A program made the translations under genes and the position numbers. A stretch of DNA of 36,353 bases, from the NCBI GenBank assembly GCA_031292515.1, contig JARLGZ010000019.1, forward strand, positions 1 through 36,353. The letters are read 5' to 3'. This document shows, in pieces, positions 1 through 8,592 of this stretch. This DNA is from Puia sp. (GTDB lineage: Bacteria; Bacteroidota; Bacteroidia; Chitinophagales; Chitinophagaceae). The first letter of the stretch is position 1. Each line of letters starts with the position of its first letter. The notes under the pieces were generated by a model, which saw nothing but the letters and a program-made list of their open reading frames with translations, ran no database searches and was not told the DNA's origin.

Positions 1-209
1 ATCAAAGCACTTATTTGCGTATTGCCCGGGATCAAATTGAAGGTCCGTTTTGTATAGGTTATAATATGCGCAAACTACCTTCACACTGCCGAACTGTACG
101 CAAACGATTTGTTAATGGTTGCCTTTTCCGGATAAATAGGCGGAATATTCCGGTCAATGCCAGCCGGAGAGGGGCCGGTCCGGTTTTGAGAAGACGTTTT
201 GTGGTGCAT

Positions 210-1736
210 TTACCGGTTGAGCGTTCCCAGGCTTGTCACCGACAAATTCCCCGTAACATGTAACTGGATCTGCAGCCCCTGCTCCTGGCTTAACAGGCCT
301 ATGAGCTTGATATCCTTTATTTTGCCGCTTGTCCACGCGCCTGCGGAGAGAGGTCTGTTCAGTTGGGCGTCCAGCATAGGCTGGTTGGTTTTTATGAGTG
401 CGGCCAGGTCGAGATAGGAATTCCCTTCCAGCGACTTCCGGATCTTGTTTTTGAAGAGGCTCCGGGCGATTTTGAGCATGAGGTCCCCGCTTTCGAGGGA
501 ATAGCTGATATCGGGTATGGTAAGGCTCTGTTTGTCCGCGTCCAGCACAGGTGTGCCGCGCAGGAATATCCGCCCTGAATTGCTGCCGGCAAATTCGATC
601 ATGACTTCTATGCGATGTGCGGGGATGCCTCTGATGACGACATCTCTGATGACGATGGTGCGGCCTTTGATCGTGAAGACTTTGTCCCTGAGCGAGTCGT
701 CCATGAGCTTTGTAATAAAGCGATAATCGTAAAAGGCGTTCAGGTAGAGGGAAAGGCCATCCCGGTTGTCCACTGTCTGCAGCGGCGGCAGCTGCGTGGA
801 TATTTTGCCGTTGGTGCTGTCGGATGTCAGCAGGGGCCGGCAGGAGAGACCGATCGAAAGCGCGAAGGTGTCCCGGGTGTAGTTCAGCCTGCCAAGCCGG
901 ATGGCGGTGGGGTTTATCGTCAGGTATCCGTATTGGGACAAGGGTGTCTTGCTGTATGACACCGCGGTCATCTGCCGGACGAATGGCTGGAAGTCCATGC
1001 CGTTCATGTTCTGATCCATTGCCGAGCAGAAGAGCATCGCCGAGGAACGGATGCTGTCCAGTATCTGCTGGGTTACGTCCGATGAGAAGAGCGAGACCGT
1101 GCATTTATCCAGGGCCTGCAGCTGCTCGAGCCGGGTCAGGGTGCGGATCCGGTAGCCAGGCAGGGCATACAATTGCGAGCTCATGCTGATGTTCACTCTT
1201 CGCATAGGTTCCTGTCCGAATCCGCAGTTTCCGGATATCCAGGGGGATACGGGTTTGCCGAGCGCACAAAGACAACGGCTTCCTGCGATCTGGTAGCTGC
1301 CGGTCAGTTGCACTCCGAATTTGTTGTTGACACAGGTGATCTGGAGACCCGAGCGGACAAAGCGGTATTTATAGCGAAAATCGCAGGAGGGCTGCAGGTA
1401 GTTGGGCCAGCCGTCCGACGTGAATTGGCGGGGGATGGTAGAGTCGATCCGCGCCAGCAGGGCGTGGCCGACGACCTTCAGAGGGATATCGATCTCTGAT
1501 ACCGGCAGCGCGGGCAGGGTATCCGGCAGTACGGGAACGGTTGAAGAAGGGCTTGGGCGTTGTGAAGAAGCGGCCGGCGACGAGGGGGCGGAAGTGGACG
1601 AAGAACCCGGGCCAGCCAAGGACGCGGCGGAGGAAGCGGCCCTCCCGTTTTTGCCAAGCTTATGAGAGGGGGAGCAGGATTCTATTAAAAAAAGAAGCGA
1701 TAAGCAGGCGGAGACGCCCACTATGAGTCTCGTCAT
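210..1736 (-). CDS. DUF4403 family lipoprotein
   Basis: This is a predicted outer-membrane or periplasmic lipoprotein of about 508 residues, matching the DUF4403 family of Bacteroidetes, whose function is unknown. I chose the ATG at 1736 because translation from it begins with a short basic start, a hydrophobic stretch and a lipobox-like IESC with the acceptor Cys at residue 21. An in-frame TTG at 1799 would only add 21 polar residues before the signal peptide. Residues about 30-70 are a low-complexity Ser/Ala/Pro linker. The rest is the conserved body with alternating beta-rich segments and repeated 'G/A-hydrophobic' strands, as expected for this family. It ends near the left edge and has no recognisable gene downstream: positions 1-209 show no convincing coding region. 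A terminator lies between it and the upstream chitinase gene, so it is probably transcribed separately. The family assignment rests on remembered sequence style, not on a search. Confidence 0.75.
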   Translation of the reverse strand: MTRLIVGVSACLSLLFLIESCSPSHKLGKNGRAASSAASLAGPGSSSTSAPSSPAASSQRPSPSSTVPVLPDTLPALPVSEIDIPLKVVGHALLARIDSTIPRQFTSDGWPNYLQPSCDFRYKYRFVRSGLQITCVNNKFGVQLTGSYQIAGSRCLCALGKPVSPWISGNCGFGQEPMRRVNISMSSQLYALPGYRIRTLTRLEQLQALDKCTVSLFSSDVTQQILDSIRSSAMLFCSAMDQNMNGMDFQPFVRQMTAVSYSKTPLSQYGYLTINPTAIRLGRLNYTRDTFALSIGLSCRPLLTSDSTNGKISTQLPPLQTVDNRDGLSLYLNAFYDYRFITKLMDDSLRDKVFTIKGRTIVIRDVVIRGIPAHRIEVMIEFAGSNSGRIFLRGTPVLDADKQSLTIPDISYSLESGDLMLKIARSLFKNKIRKSLEGNSYLDLAALIKTNQPMLDAQLNRPLSAGAWTSGKIKDIKLIGLLSQEQGLQIQLHVTGNLSVTSLGTLNR

Positions 1737-1800
1737 TGCGAAATGGGTATAACGAGTGTGCTGGGGAGCGTGCTGAGGCGGGGGTGTCTTTTGGGTCAAG

Positions 1801-1838
1801 ATAAAAATTTTAAGGGCCCTTGCGGGGCCCTGTAAAAT
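1801..1838 (-). terminator. Intrinsic terminator after the GH18 gene
   Basis: An inverted repeat pairs AGGGCCC (1813-1819) with GGGCCCT (1825-1831). It is extended by ATTTTA (1807-1812) against TAAAAT (1833-1838) with one bulged G. Read on the minus strand it is followed by a T-rich tail. It lies 39 nt after the chitinase stop codon and before the DUF4403 gene. Confidence 0.7.
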
Positions 1839-1876
1839 TAACGGTGTGTCTGAAAAGGCGAAATTATTTTTTGGTT

Positions 1877-3007
1877 CTATTTCCCCGGTCCTTTTCCTGT
1901 TTCCTTTAGCGTCTCGTCGATGATATCCAGCAGCCCGTCATGGAATTTGTCTTCACCCAGTTGCCAGAACATGACGCCATTCAATTGCTTGTCGACGGCG
2001 TACTTTGTTTTGAGGCGTATCGACACGGAGTCGTCATAGGTGACGAAGAGCTTCTTAGCCGCATTGTACATAAAAGGCGCCTGCGCCACCGGATCCCAAT
2101 GGCGGACAAAACCGCTGTCGGCCGGCAGGGCTTTTTCAAAGTTCCTGTAAGAGACGCCATTTTTGAATTTTGTCGGGCGGTAGAGCCCGTTATTAATGCT
2201 GTCGGCATTTTCGAATATACGGCCATAGAAGGCTGTTCCGATGGCCATTTTGCTCCGGGGAACTCCGATCGAATCCAGGTAGTTCACGGCGTGGTCGGTC
2301 GATTCCAACTGGGAGGGTGTGCTGTATAGAGGCGTATGATGCCCGGTGACGGTAGAATATCCGTTCGTCAGGTCGTAGGTCATGAGATTCACACGATCGA
2401 CGAGCGGCATGACTTTGCTCCATTCGATGGATGTCTTCAGGTAGTCGGTATAACCGCCGGCGGCAAAGCTGATTTCGGGTGTTTTGCCCAGTTTTTTGCG
2501 GAGTATCCTGATGAGGGCCGTAAAATGAGGTTTGTCGGAGGGATAGAAGGGATAGCCCGGGACGTTTACCAGGGCGGGGTATTCCCAGTCCAGGTCGATG
2601 CCGTCGGTGTGGAAATAGTCTGTGAGGTCTTTTACGGAGGCGGCAAACTGTCTGCGTCCTTTACGGGTGGCAAATACATCCGCACAGGTCTTGCACCCGC
2701 CCCATCCGCCGAGGGAGAGCATGACTTTCAGGCGGGGGTTCCTGCTTTTCAGCGATACCAGCTTTTGTATAAGGGCGGTATCCGCTGCGCGATCGACATG
2801 CATGATGTTCCCCTGCAGGTGGCAAAAGCTGAAAATGACATGGGTGAGTTTTTCGATGGAAAAACTATCGATCTCGTTGATTCTGCCGGCATAGTAGCCT
2901 ATTACAGCCGTTTGTTGGGGTGCGGATTGCGCCCGGGCGCTGCCGCCCACGAGGGTCAGCAGAACAGCCAGGAGGAAAGGACTGATACGATTCATAACAA
3001 AGTTCAT
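1877..3007 (-). CDS. Secreted GH18 chitinase-like glycoside hydrolase
   Basis: This is a family 18 glycoside hydrolase, predicted to cleave beta-1,4-linked GlcNAc polymers such as chitin by substrate-assisted catalysis. Its 376 residues begin with a signal peptide ending near SARAQ (residue 27). The barrel follows, with YYAG on strand 1 (38-41), SLGGWGG on strand 3 (98-104) and the catalytic signature DGIDLDWEYP (135-144), in which Glu142 is the proton donor and Asp140 its partner. LMTYDL is on a later strand, and the C-terminal strand contains GVMFWQLGEDK. All key catalytic residues are present. There is no carbohydrate-binding module, so it is a single-domain enzyme. An alternative ATG lies four codons in, at 2995. 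The neighbouring DUF4403 gene runs in the same direction but is separated by a terminator. Substrate could be chitin, peptidoglycan-derived GlcNAc or another GlcNAc glycan; sequence alone does not decide. Confidence 0.93.
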   Translation of the reverse strand: MNFVMNRISPFLLAVLLTLVGGSARAQSAPQQTAVIGYYAGRINEIDSFSIEKLTHVIFSFCHLQGNIMHVDRAADTALIQKLVSLKSRNPRLKVMLSLGGWGGCKTCADVFATRKGRRQFAASVKDLTDYFHTDGIDLDWEYPALVNVPGYPFYPSDKPHFTALIRILRKKLGKTPEISFAAGGYTDYLKTSIEWSKVMPLVDRVNLMTYDLTNGYSTVTGHHTPLYSTPSQLESTDHAVNYLDSIGVPRSKMAIGTAFYGRIFENADSINNGLYRPTKFKNGVSYRNFEKALPADSGFVRHWDPVAQAPFMYNAAKKLFVTYDDSVSIRLKTKYAVDKQLNGVMFWQLGEDKFHDGLLDIIDETLKETGKGPGK

Positions 3008-3232
3008 AATGATTCAAAATTAAGAAAGCGAAAGGGTTAAATGTAGAAACAAAAGAGAAAAACCGCCTAACCGATCAAGACGTCATTTTTACCGGTGAAA
3101 AAATTTTTAACAGACAACTCTCCTAAAATTCCGCACGTATCCTTTGTAAGCGTGTACTGACCATCGCGGAGTGATCACTGCGTACTTGCCATTGTGTGCG
3201 AAACCATTGTTTTAAACTGCAAAACGACGATC

Positions 3233-3814
3233 ATGAAAGTGAACCTGTTTTTATTGGCGTCCCTGGGATTTTACCTGATGACGGGTCTTTTATTATCCTG
3301 CCGAAAAGACGGCGTCAGGAGTAACCCGGTGACCACTGTCTCTGACAGTTCTGCCTCGTTTTCCGCTACGATCGGAGGCGTCAACTGGCAGACGGATTCT
3401 GTAACGGCGGTAATGGGTCATGAGTTCCCGGGGTATGCTAAAATTATTACGATAAACGGCTATACCTCGGGAAGGGTGATTTCTATCAGCCTGAGGGACA
3501 CTTCTTTTTATACATCGAATGACAGCACGCTGCTTACCGGTCAATATATTGTGAATAATCATGGGATGGATGCGGCCTTTGTCTATCTATCCGAGAAAGC
3601 GCTGGTGGGGCGGGATTCAGTATGGAGGATACAGGGCGCGGCTGAGAGCGGGACGGCAACGGTCACCGCCAGCGACGGCATCGGGAAGCTGATCTCCGGC
3701 ACATTCAATTTTACCGCGCGGGTTGTGACCCTCGATTCGATCAACCTGGGTATCGACACCTTAGCCGTGAGTAATGGGGTATTTAAAAATATCCCCTATG
3801 TTTATCTGCGTTGA
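3233..3814 (+). CDS. DUF6252-like small lipoprotein
   Basis: This is a predicted surface or periplasmic lipoprotein of 193 residues. I place the start at the ATG at 3233, where the product opens with a classic lipoprotein signal and lipobox LLSC (Cys23). An upstream in-frame ATG at 3194 would put 13 polar residues in front of it. After a short Ser/Thr spacer the mature part contains 'FSATIGGVNW', a run of beta strands, and near the end 'ISGTFNFTAR' followed by 'SNGVFKNIPY'. That order (an 'xxNGxxW' opening, then G-T-F-x-F and a final N-G-x-F) is typical of DUF6252 lipoproteins of Bacteroidetes. No function is known for that family. A degenerate repeat array begins at its stop codon. It probably stands alone: the gene to the left is divergent. 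Confidence 0.75.
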   Translation: MKVNLFLLASLGFYLMTGLLLSCRKDGVRSNPVTTVSDSSASFSATIGGVNWQTDSVTAVMGHEFPGYAKIITINGYTSGRVISISLRDTSFYTSNDSTLLTGQYIVNNHGMDAAFVYLSEKALVGRDSVWRIQGAAESGTATVTASDGIGKLISGTFNFTARVVTLDSINLGIDTLAVSNGVFKNIPYVYLR

Positions 3815-3939
3815 GGTTGAGGTGCATTGAGGTTGAGCTGAGGTATGTTGAAGTTTGGGTAGGTTGAGGGGGCGGTTTGTTAAGGTTGAGGGGTGTTGCA
3901 GCTGGGATATGTTGCGGTTGAAGTATGTTGCAGTTGGAG
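3812..3939 (+). repeat. 16-nt degenerate tandem repeat, about 8 units
   Basis: Units begin at 3812, 3828, 3849, 3865, 3881, 3897, 3913 and 3929. All are 16 nt except the second (21 nt). A rough consensus is TGMGGTTGAGGTATGT. The first TGA is the stop codon of the lipoprotein gene. Confidence 0.8.
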
Positions 3940-3956
3940 ATTATTTTCTACTTTCG
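3928..3956 (+). promoter_or_regulatory. Probable promoter of the large secreted barrel protein
   Basis: TACTTTCG at 3949-3956 matches the Bacteroidetes -7 element TAnnTTTG at all but one position. A TTG at 3928-3930 lies 18 nt upstream as a possible -33 element. The predicted start site is about 3962, roughly 22 nt before the ATG. The upstream part overlaps the last repeat units. Confidence 0.5.
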
Positions 3957-3984
3957 TCCCTACTCTTTTAAAAGACTGGACGAT

Positions 3985-6411
3985 ATGAAAAGGTTAAAAT
4001 GGCTGGCTCTGTTACCCGCATTCTTTGCGGGGTATGTTCTTCGGGCGCAAAAGGTTTCTTCGGCAAAGACGCTCTCAAAGGTGTTTTCGACAAAAGATTT
4101 CTCCCTGACAATCGACACAAGGGGATGGATCATGGGTATTCGTTCCCTGCCGGGGGGCGAAGACTATGTTCCGAAAGACCATCCCGGCAGTCTGCTGCAG
4201 TTAGTAAAGGGAGACCGGCGAATTGTTTCCGATTCGGCGGGTTTCGGCAAGGATTTCATCCTGTTGTTTTATCCGGATCACTATACGGCAAAGGTGAAGG
4301 TGAGCGGCAGAACCGATTATCTGCGTTTCGAGCTGGTGGGCCTGGCCCGGAGGACGGGGGTGGTGGGTCCCGGGGGGACTGCCGCAGGGACAGATGATCC
4401 GGGGGTCGACGCCGTTCTATGGGGGCCTTTCAACACTTCTCTTTCCGATACGATCGGGAATACCGTTGGGATTGTGCGTTCCGCGGTCTTTGCCATTGGT
4501 CTGCAGACTTTAAATGTAAAGACGACGGGTGGGGTGCTGCAAAATGAGGAGGGCGCTGTTTTCGAGCGGGGATCGACCGCGACCAAAGAGGTATTCGGGT
4601 CTTCATTGCAGGCTTTCACGGTGAACCGCTCTCATCCCCGTGTGATTACCGTATCGGGCTGGAAGAACGTACCGGTGGAAGGCATCGCCGGCGGAAATAT
4701 GGAAGGCTCCGCCCTGGCCGTTTTCGGATGCAGGAATGCGGACGTGCTTCCCACGATCTCGTCCATCGAGAAATCGGAGGGACTGCCGCATCCGATCTGG
4801 AGAAACGAGTGGATCAAGCAATCGGAATTCCCGGGACATCCTTATATGATTAGTTCTTTTTCAGAGGAGAATATCGACACACTGCTGAGTTATGCGAAGA
4901 GTATGGGTCTCGACGGTCTCTATCATGAGGGGCCCTTCAGCACCTGGGGGAGTTTTGAGCTGGATAAAAATTTATTCCCGCATGGAAGGGCGGGTTTTAA
5001 GGCTTGTGTCGACAAGGCGCATGCCCTCGGGCTTCGCCTGGGCTTTCACACGCTCACCGATTTTATCACCACCAACGATGCTTATGTGACGCCGAAACCG
5101 AATCCACACCTGGCGATGGCGGGCAGTAGCGTCCTTGCGGGCGATATCGGTCCCGCCGACACGGAGATACCCGTACAGTCACCCGATTGTTTTACGAGAA
5201 GGAGCGATCTTAACGGCGTACGTATCGGCGATGAGATCGTGCGTTTCCGCGAAGTTTCTCCGGCTGCGCCTTACAGGCTGCTGGGTTGTGTTCGAGGCGC
5301 GTTTGGGACTTCGGCGGCTGCCCACAAAAAAGGTGATCTTGCCGGGCGGCTGATCGATCATCCTTATAAAGTTTTTTTTCCTGACTGGACGTTGCAAAAG
5401 GAGATCGCCTCCAACATCGCCCGCTTCCTCAACGAGACGGGCGCGGACCAGATGGATTTTGACGGTCACGAAGGGATGTATATGACGGGGATGGGGAATC
5501 TGGCTTTGGAAGCATTTGCGGAAGACGTATATAAATTGCTGAAGCACCCGGTGGTATTCGGGTCGAGCCGCAGCGCCCATTATTTCTGGCACATGAACGA
5601 TTATCTCAACTGGGGAGAGCCCTGGTATGGCGGCTTTCGGGAGAGCCAGTCCGACTATCGCATCGACAATCAAAAATTTTACGAGGCCAATTACCTGCCC
5701 AATATGCTGGGCTGGTTCCTGATAACCCCGCAGACGAAGCCGGAAGATGTGGATTGGATGCTGGCGAGAGCCGCGGGTTATAACGCGGGGTATGCGCTGG
5801 TGGTTCCACCCGATGATGCCCGGAACAACCCTCGTATGCGTGAAGTGATTGAGTCTATCCATAGCTGGACGGAGGCGCAGCAAAAGCATGCTTTCAGTTC
5901 CTCTCAAAGAGTGTGGCTGAAGGACACTTCTTATGACGCCCACCTGGAGAGGGCGGGCGCTGCCTCTTCCTCCGCCTGGAAAATATATAAGTACAAGAGC
6001 GTCGTATTCGAGCATGCGATGAAGGTCCTCCAGCCCGGTCAGCCGACGTCTTCGGAATGGTCCTTTGAGAACAAGTCGGCCAATCAATCTGTACAAATGG
6101 TATTGCTTGCCGCGGGGAAGAATGGCAGGATCGATCATCCGGTGATCGAACTGGACAATTCATTCCGTGTCGAAATCCCGGTTCCGATAGAAGCGGGGCA
6201 GAGCCTGGTCATCGATGGTTCGTCGACGGCAGTCCTGTATGACAATAAGGGCAGGTTTGTGAAGAATATCGTCCTGGAGAAGGGGCTGCCTTTGCTGGCA
6301 AAGGGTGCGCATCCCCTTCTTTTCGATTGTCAGTTTAGCGCGGATGCGGATATCTCCGTCCGTATAAAGGTTAAGTTGCTGGAGACGACCGAGGAAGTAG
6401 GGGCTCGTTAA
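3985..6411 (+). CDS. Large secreted protein, glycoside-hydrolase-like barrel, family not identified
   Basis: This 808-residue exported protein is one I cannot assign to a named family. The start at 3985 gives a clean signal peptide (basic MKRLKW, hydrophobic core, RAQ cleavage near residue 22); an open frame extends 20 codons further up but into repeat DNA. Residues about 25-270 look like a beta-sandwich domain. About 290-640 look like a (beta/alpha)8 barrel with aromatic-rich strand ends. The standout motif is MDFDGHEGMY (490-499), where Asp491, Asp493 and Glu496 are acidic residues at a strand end, as in retaining or inverting glycosidases of the GH31/36/101/129-like type. 'GLDGLYHEGPFSTWG' is another. 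About 650-808 form a C-terminal beta domain. Together with the FAD oxidoreductase 177 nt downstream it suggests carbohydrate or glycoside processing outside the cytoplasm. Function is inferred only. Confidence 0.6.
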   Translation: MKRLKWLALLPAFFAGYVLRAQKVSSAKTLSKVFSTKDFSLTIDTRGWIMGIRSLPGGEDYVPKDHPGSLLQLVKGDRRIVSDSAGFGKDFILLFYPDHYTAKVKVSGRTDYLRFELVGLARRTGVVGPGGTAAGTDDPGVDAVLWGPFNTSLSDTIGNTVGIVRSAVFAIGLQTLNVKTTGGVLQNEEGAVFERGSTATKEVFGSSLQAFTVNRSHPRVITVSGWKNVPVEGIAGGNMEGSALAVFGCRNADVLPTISSIEKSEGLPHPIWRNEWIKQSEFPGHPYMISSFSEENIDTLLSYAKSMGLDGLYHEGPFSTWGSFELDKNLFPHGRAGFKACVDKAHALGLRLGFHTLTDFITTNDAYVTPKPNPHLAMAGSSVLAGDIGPADTEIPVQSPDCFTRRSDLNGVRIGDEIVRFREVSPAAPYRLLGCVRGAFGTSAAAHKKGDLAGRLIDHPYKVFFPDWTLQKEIASNIARFLNETGADQMDFDGHEGMYMTGMGNLALEAFAEDVYKLLKHPVVFGSSRSAHYFWHMNDYLNWGEPWYGGFRESQSDYRIDNQKFYEANYLPNMLGWFLITPQTKPEDVDWMLARAAGYNAGYALVVPPDDARNNPRMREVIESIHSWTEAQQKHAFSSSQRVWLKDTSYDAHLERAGAASSSAWKIYKYKSVVFEHAMKVLQPGQPTSSEWSFENKSANQSVQMVLLAAGKNGRIDHPVIELDNSFRVEIPVPIEAGQSLVIDGSSTAVLYDNKGRFVKNIVLEKGLPLLAKGAHPLLFDCQFSADADISVRIKVKLLETTEEVGAR

Positions 6412-6445
6412 TGAAGGCCTGAGACCGGAGATGATTGATTGAGGG

Positions 6446-6580
6446 GCGGATGACTGATCGATAAGAGTTGATTGGTGGAAGTGCGGATGACTAATCGGTG
6501 CGTGTTGATTGGTTGAAGCGAATGACTGATCGAGGAGAGCCGGTTGATCGAAGCGTGGATGACCGGGCGATGACAGATAC
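6446..6580 (+). repeat. 35-37-nt degenerate repeat, about 3.5 units
   Basis: Units start with GCGGATGACT or close variants at 6446, 6483, 6518 and 6553; the last is partial. The array fills the spacer between the barrel protein and the FAD oxidoreductase gene. Confidence 0.75.
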
Positions 6581-6588
6581 TCACTAAT

Positions 6589-8592
6589 ATGTATATACGT
6601 ATACTCTTGTTTTTGGGTTTGCTGACCGGTGCTTTGGCCGCCGGAGGGAGGGATCGCGCCCGGGATAAGGGGTGGTTCCAGGATGGGAGGCAGCTTCGTA
6701 CCGGGGATAAGGGATCGATCGGGGATCAGGAAGGGAGCCAGGATAAGAAGCGGATCCGGGACCGGGGACAGACCGTCTATACCGATGTGCTGGTGATTGG
6801 CGGAGGGGCCAGTGGTGTGACGACCGGTATCCAGGCGGCCCGGATGAAGGTCCGGGTGCTGATCGTAGAGGAGACGGAGTGGCTGGGAGGCATGCTGACG
6901 GCCGCGGGGGTGTCGGCGATCGATGGAGATCATCAGCTCCCGGCCGGTCTGTGGGGAGAGTTCCGTCAGCGACTGTACGATCATTACGGAGGTGCGGCGG
7001 CCGTGCAGACGGGCTGGGTGAGCAATACGCTGTTCGAGCCTTCGGTTGGCGACAGGATCTTAAAAAATATGGTGGCGGCGGAGCCTCTCCTGGAGGTTTG
7101 GTACCGGTGCAGGTGGAAGGGGCTTTTTCATGAAGACAGGCGCTGGCGGGTGACAGTGGAAAGAGATGGGCGTATCGATACCGTCGTCGCCGCGATCCTG
7201 GTCGATGCGACGGAATTGGGCGATGTATTGGCGAGGGCCGGCGCCCGGTATCGGATTGGAATGGACAGCAGGGATTCGACGGGTGAGAAGCAGGCTCCCG
7301 AGCGGGCCAACGGGATCATACAGGACCTGACTTATGTGGCGACGCTAAAGGACTATGGGGCCGGTTCCGATAAGACGATTCCCCGGCCGGCGGGCTATGA
7401 TTCTTCGGAATTCAGCTGCTGCTGCCAGTTTGCCGACCCTGCCTCCGACAAGAAACCGGTCCATGACTGTGCGCAGATGATAGAATATGGGCGACTGCCC
7501 AATAAGAAGTTTATGATCAACTGGCCGTTTTGCGGGAATGATCTCTATATGGACCTGATCGAAAAGACGGGGCAGCAGCGGGATTCGCTCCTGCGGGAAG
7601 CGCGGCTTCATACGCTTCGTTTCGTCTATTATATCCAGACGGCTTTGGGTTTTAAGCGGCTGGGTCTTGCCGATGACGAATACCCTACGCCCGACCGGTT
7701 ACCGATGATCGCCTACTACCGGGAGGCACGCCGGTGTGAGGGAGTGGTGCGGCTCTCGCTGCCTTATATAAAGGATCCGTTTTCACAGCCGTTGGCGTTA
7801 TACAGAACGGGGATAGCCGTCGGCGATTATCCCATCGATCATCACCACGGAAAAAATCCTGCGGCTCCGAAGATCGGGTTTGTGAAGATCAAAGTGCCCT
7901 CTTATAATATTCCCATGGGGTGCCTGGTGCCTGCAGGAGTAAAAGACCTGCTCGTTGCGGAGAAAAGTATCAGCGTCACCAACCTCGTCAATGGAGCTAC
8001 GCGGTTACAGCCCGTGGTCCTTCAATTGGGGCAGGCTGCGGGCGCTATGGCGGCCTTGTGTGTCAGACAGCACCGGGAACCTTCGGCGCTCGACGTCCGG
8101 TCCGTGCAGGGGGTGTTGCTGAAGGCCGGCGGGTACCTGATGCCTTATCTCGACGTAAAGGCAGACGACCCGCAATTTATAGCGATCCAGCGGATCGGGG
8201 CGACGGGCATCCTGAAGGGGGTGGGGGTGGCGCACAACTGGGCAAACGAAACCTGGTTCTACCCGGAGAAGCCGGCAGCATGGGCGGAGCTGATGGAGGG
8301 GTTGGCTTCCTATTATCCCGGCTTGAAAGAGGCGGGGCTGAAAGATATGATGGTGGGAGATGCCATGGAGCATGAATCGGTCACTCCCGATTTGCTCAGG
8401 AGGATATTCCTGGCGGCGGGCAGGCCGGTGAGCAAGGGAGACATGCAGATGTCTTTGAGCAGGATAAAAGGCTATTCACCAGACACCGTATTGAGCAGAC
8501 GGGCGGTGGCTGTGCTAATCGATCATTATCTAAAACCTTTTGAAAGAAGCATCGATATCGATGGGGCTCTTCGTCAGTCGACGGGGAGGTAA
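6589..8592 (+). CDS. Exported FAD-dependent oxidoreductase (FAD_oxidored type)
   Basis: This 667-residue flavoprotein resembles the FAD_oxidored group (PF12831), common in Bacteroidetes carbohydrate loci and often labelled 'xanthan lyase' in databases without evidence. A short hydrophobic N-terminus (residues 1-18) looks like a signal peptide. A charged repeat linker follows (about 20-61), made of six-residue units such as 'GDKGSI' and 'QDKKRI'. The Rossmann dinucleotide-binding motif is VIGGGASG (69-76), with 'LIVEETEWLGGMLTAAG' downstream as the second FAD-contact strand. 'DATELGDVLARAGARY' is the usual mid-domain motif, and the C-terminal FAD motif lies around 'NGATRLQPVVLQLGQAAG'. The substrate is unknown; oxidation of a sugar or glycoside is plausible from the neighbour upstream. 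The family core is complete. The repeat linker between signal peptide and FAD domain is the odd feature. Confidence 0.8.
   Translation: MYIRILLFLGLLTGALAAGGRDRARDKGWFQDGRQLRTGDKGSIGDQEGSQDKKRIRDRGQTVYTDVLVIGGGASGVTTGIQAARMKVRVLIVEETEWLGGMLTAAGVSAIDGDHQLPAGLWGEFRQRLYDHYGGAAAVQTGWVSNTLFEPSVGDRILKNMVAAEPLLEVWYRCRWKGLFHEDRRWRVTVERDGRIDTVVAAILVDATELGDVLARAGARYRIGMDSRDSTGEKQAPERANGIIQDLTYVATLKDYGAGSDKTIPRPAGYDSSEFSCCCQFADPASDKKPVHDCAQMIEYGRLPNKKFMINWPFCGNDLYMDLIEKTGQQRDSLLREARLHTLRFVYYIQTALGFKRLGLADDEYPTPDRLPMIAYYREARRCEGVVRLSLPYIKDPFSQPLALYRTGIAVGDYPIDHHHGKNPAAPKIGFVKIKVPSYNIPMGCLVPAGVKDLLVAEKSISVTNLVNGATRLQPVVLQLGQAAGAMAALCVRQHREPSALDVRSVQGVLLKAGGYLMPYLDVKADDPQFIAIQRIGATGILKGVGVAHNWANETWFYPEKPAAWAELMEGLASYYPGLKEAGLKDMMVGDAMEHESVTPDLLRRIFLAAGRPVSKGDMQMSLSRIKGYSPDTVLSRRAVAVLIDHYLKPFERSIDIDGALRQSTGR
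6661..6774 (+). repeat. 18-nt in-frame repeat in the oxidoreductase N-terminus
   Basis: Units lie at 6661-6678, 6679-6702 (24 nt), 6703-6720, 6721-6738, 6739-6756 and 6757-6774. They share the shape GGGATAAG followed by variable bases, and encode six-residue 'xDKxxx' units between the signal peptide and the FAD domain. Confidence 0.75.

Noticed and set aside
15-263. Small plus-strand frame at the left edge
   Set aside because: Composition is Arg/Cys-rich without any recognisable motif and it overlaps the end of the DUF4403 gene. No promoter element points to it.
154-1104. Long open frame on the minus strand overlapping the DUF4403 gene
   Set aside because: It encodes a His/Arg/Pro-rich sequence with no family features, in the shifted frame of a well-supported gene; typical of shadow frames in GC-rich DNA.
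3812-3939. CRISPR array
   Set aside because: Units are directly adjacent, degenerate and 16 nt long; there are no unique spacers and no cas genes.
5179-6138. 319-codon minus-strand frame opposite the large barrel protein
   Set aside because: The opposite strand has a signal peptide, domain-like order and a conserved-looking motif, whereas this frame is Arg/His/Ile-rich with no motif.
6160-6984. Minus-strand repeat-rich protein encoded opposite the spacer at 6.4-6.6 kb
   Set aside because: The peptide repeats simply mirror the intergenic DNA repeat, and both ends run into well-supported plus-strand genes.
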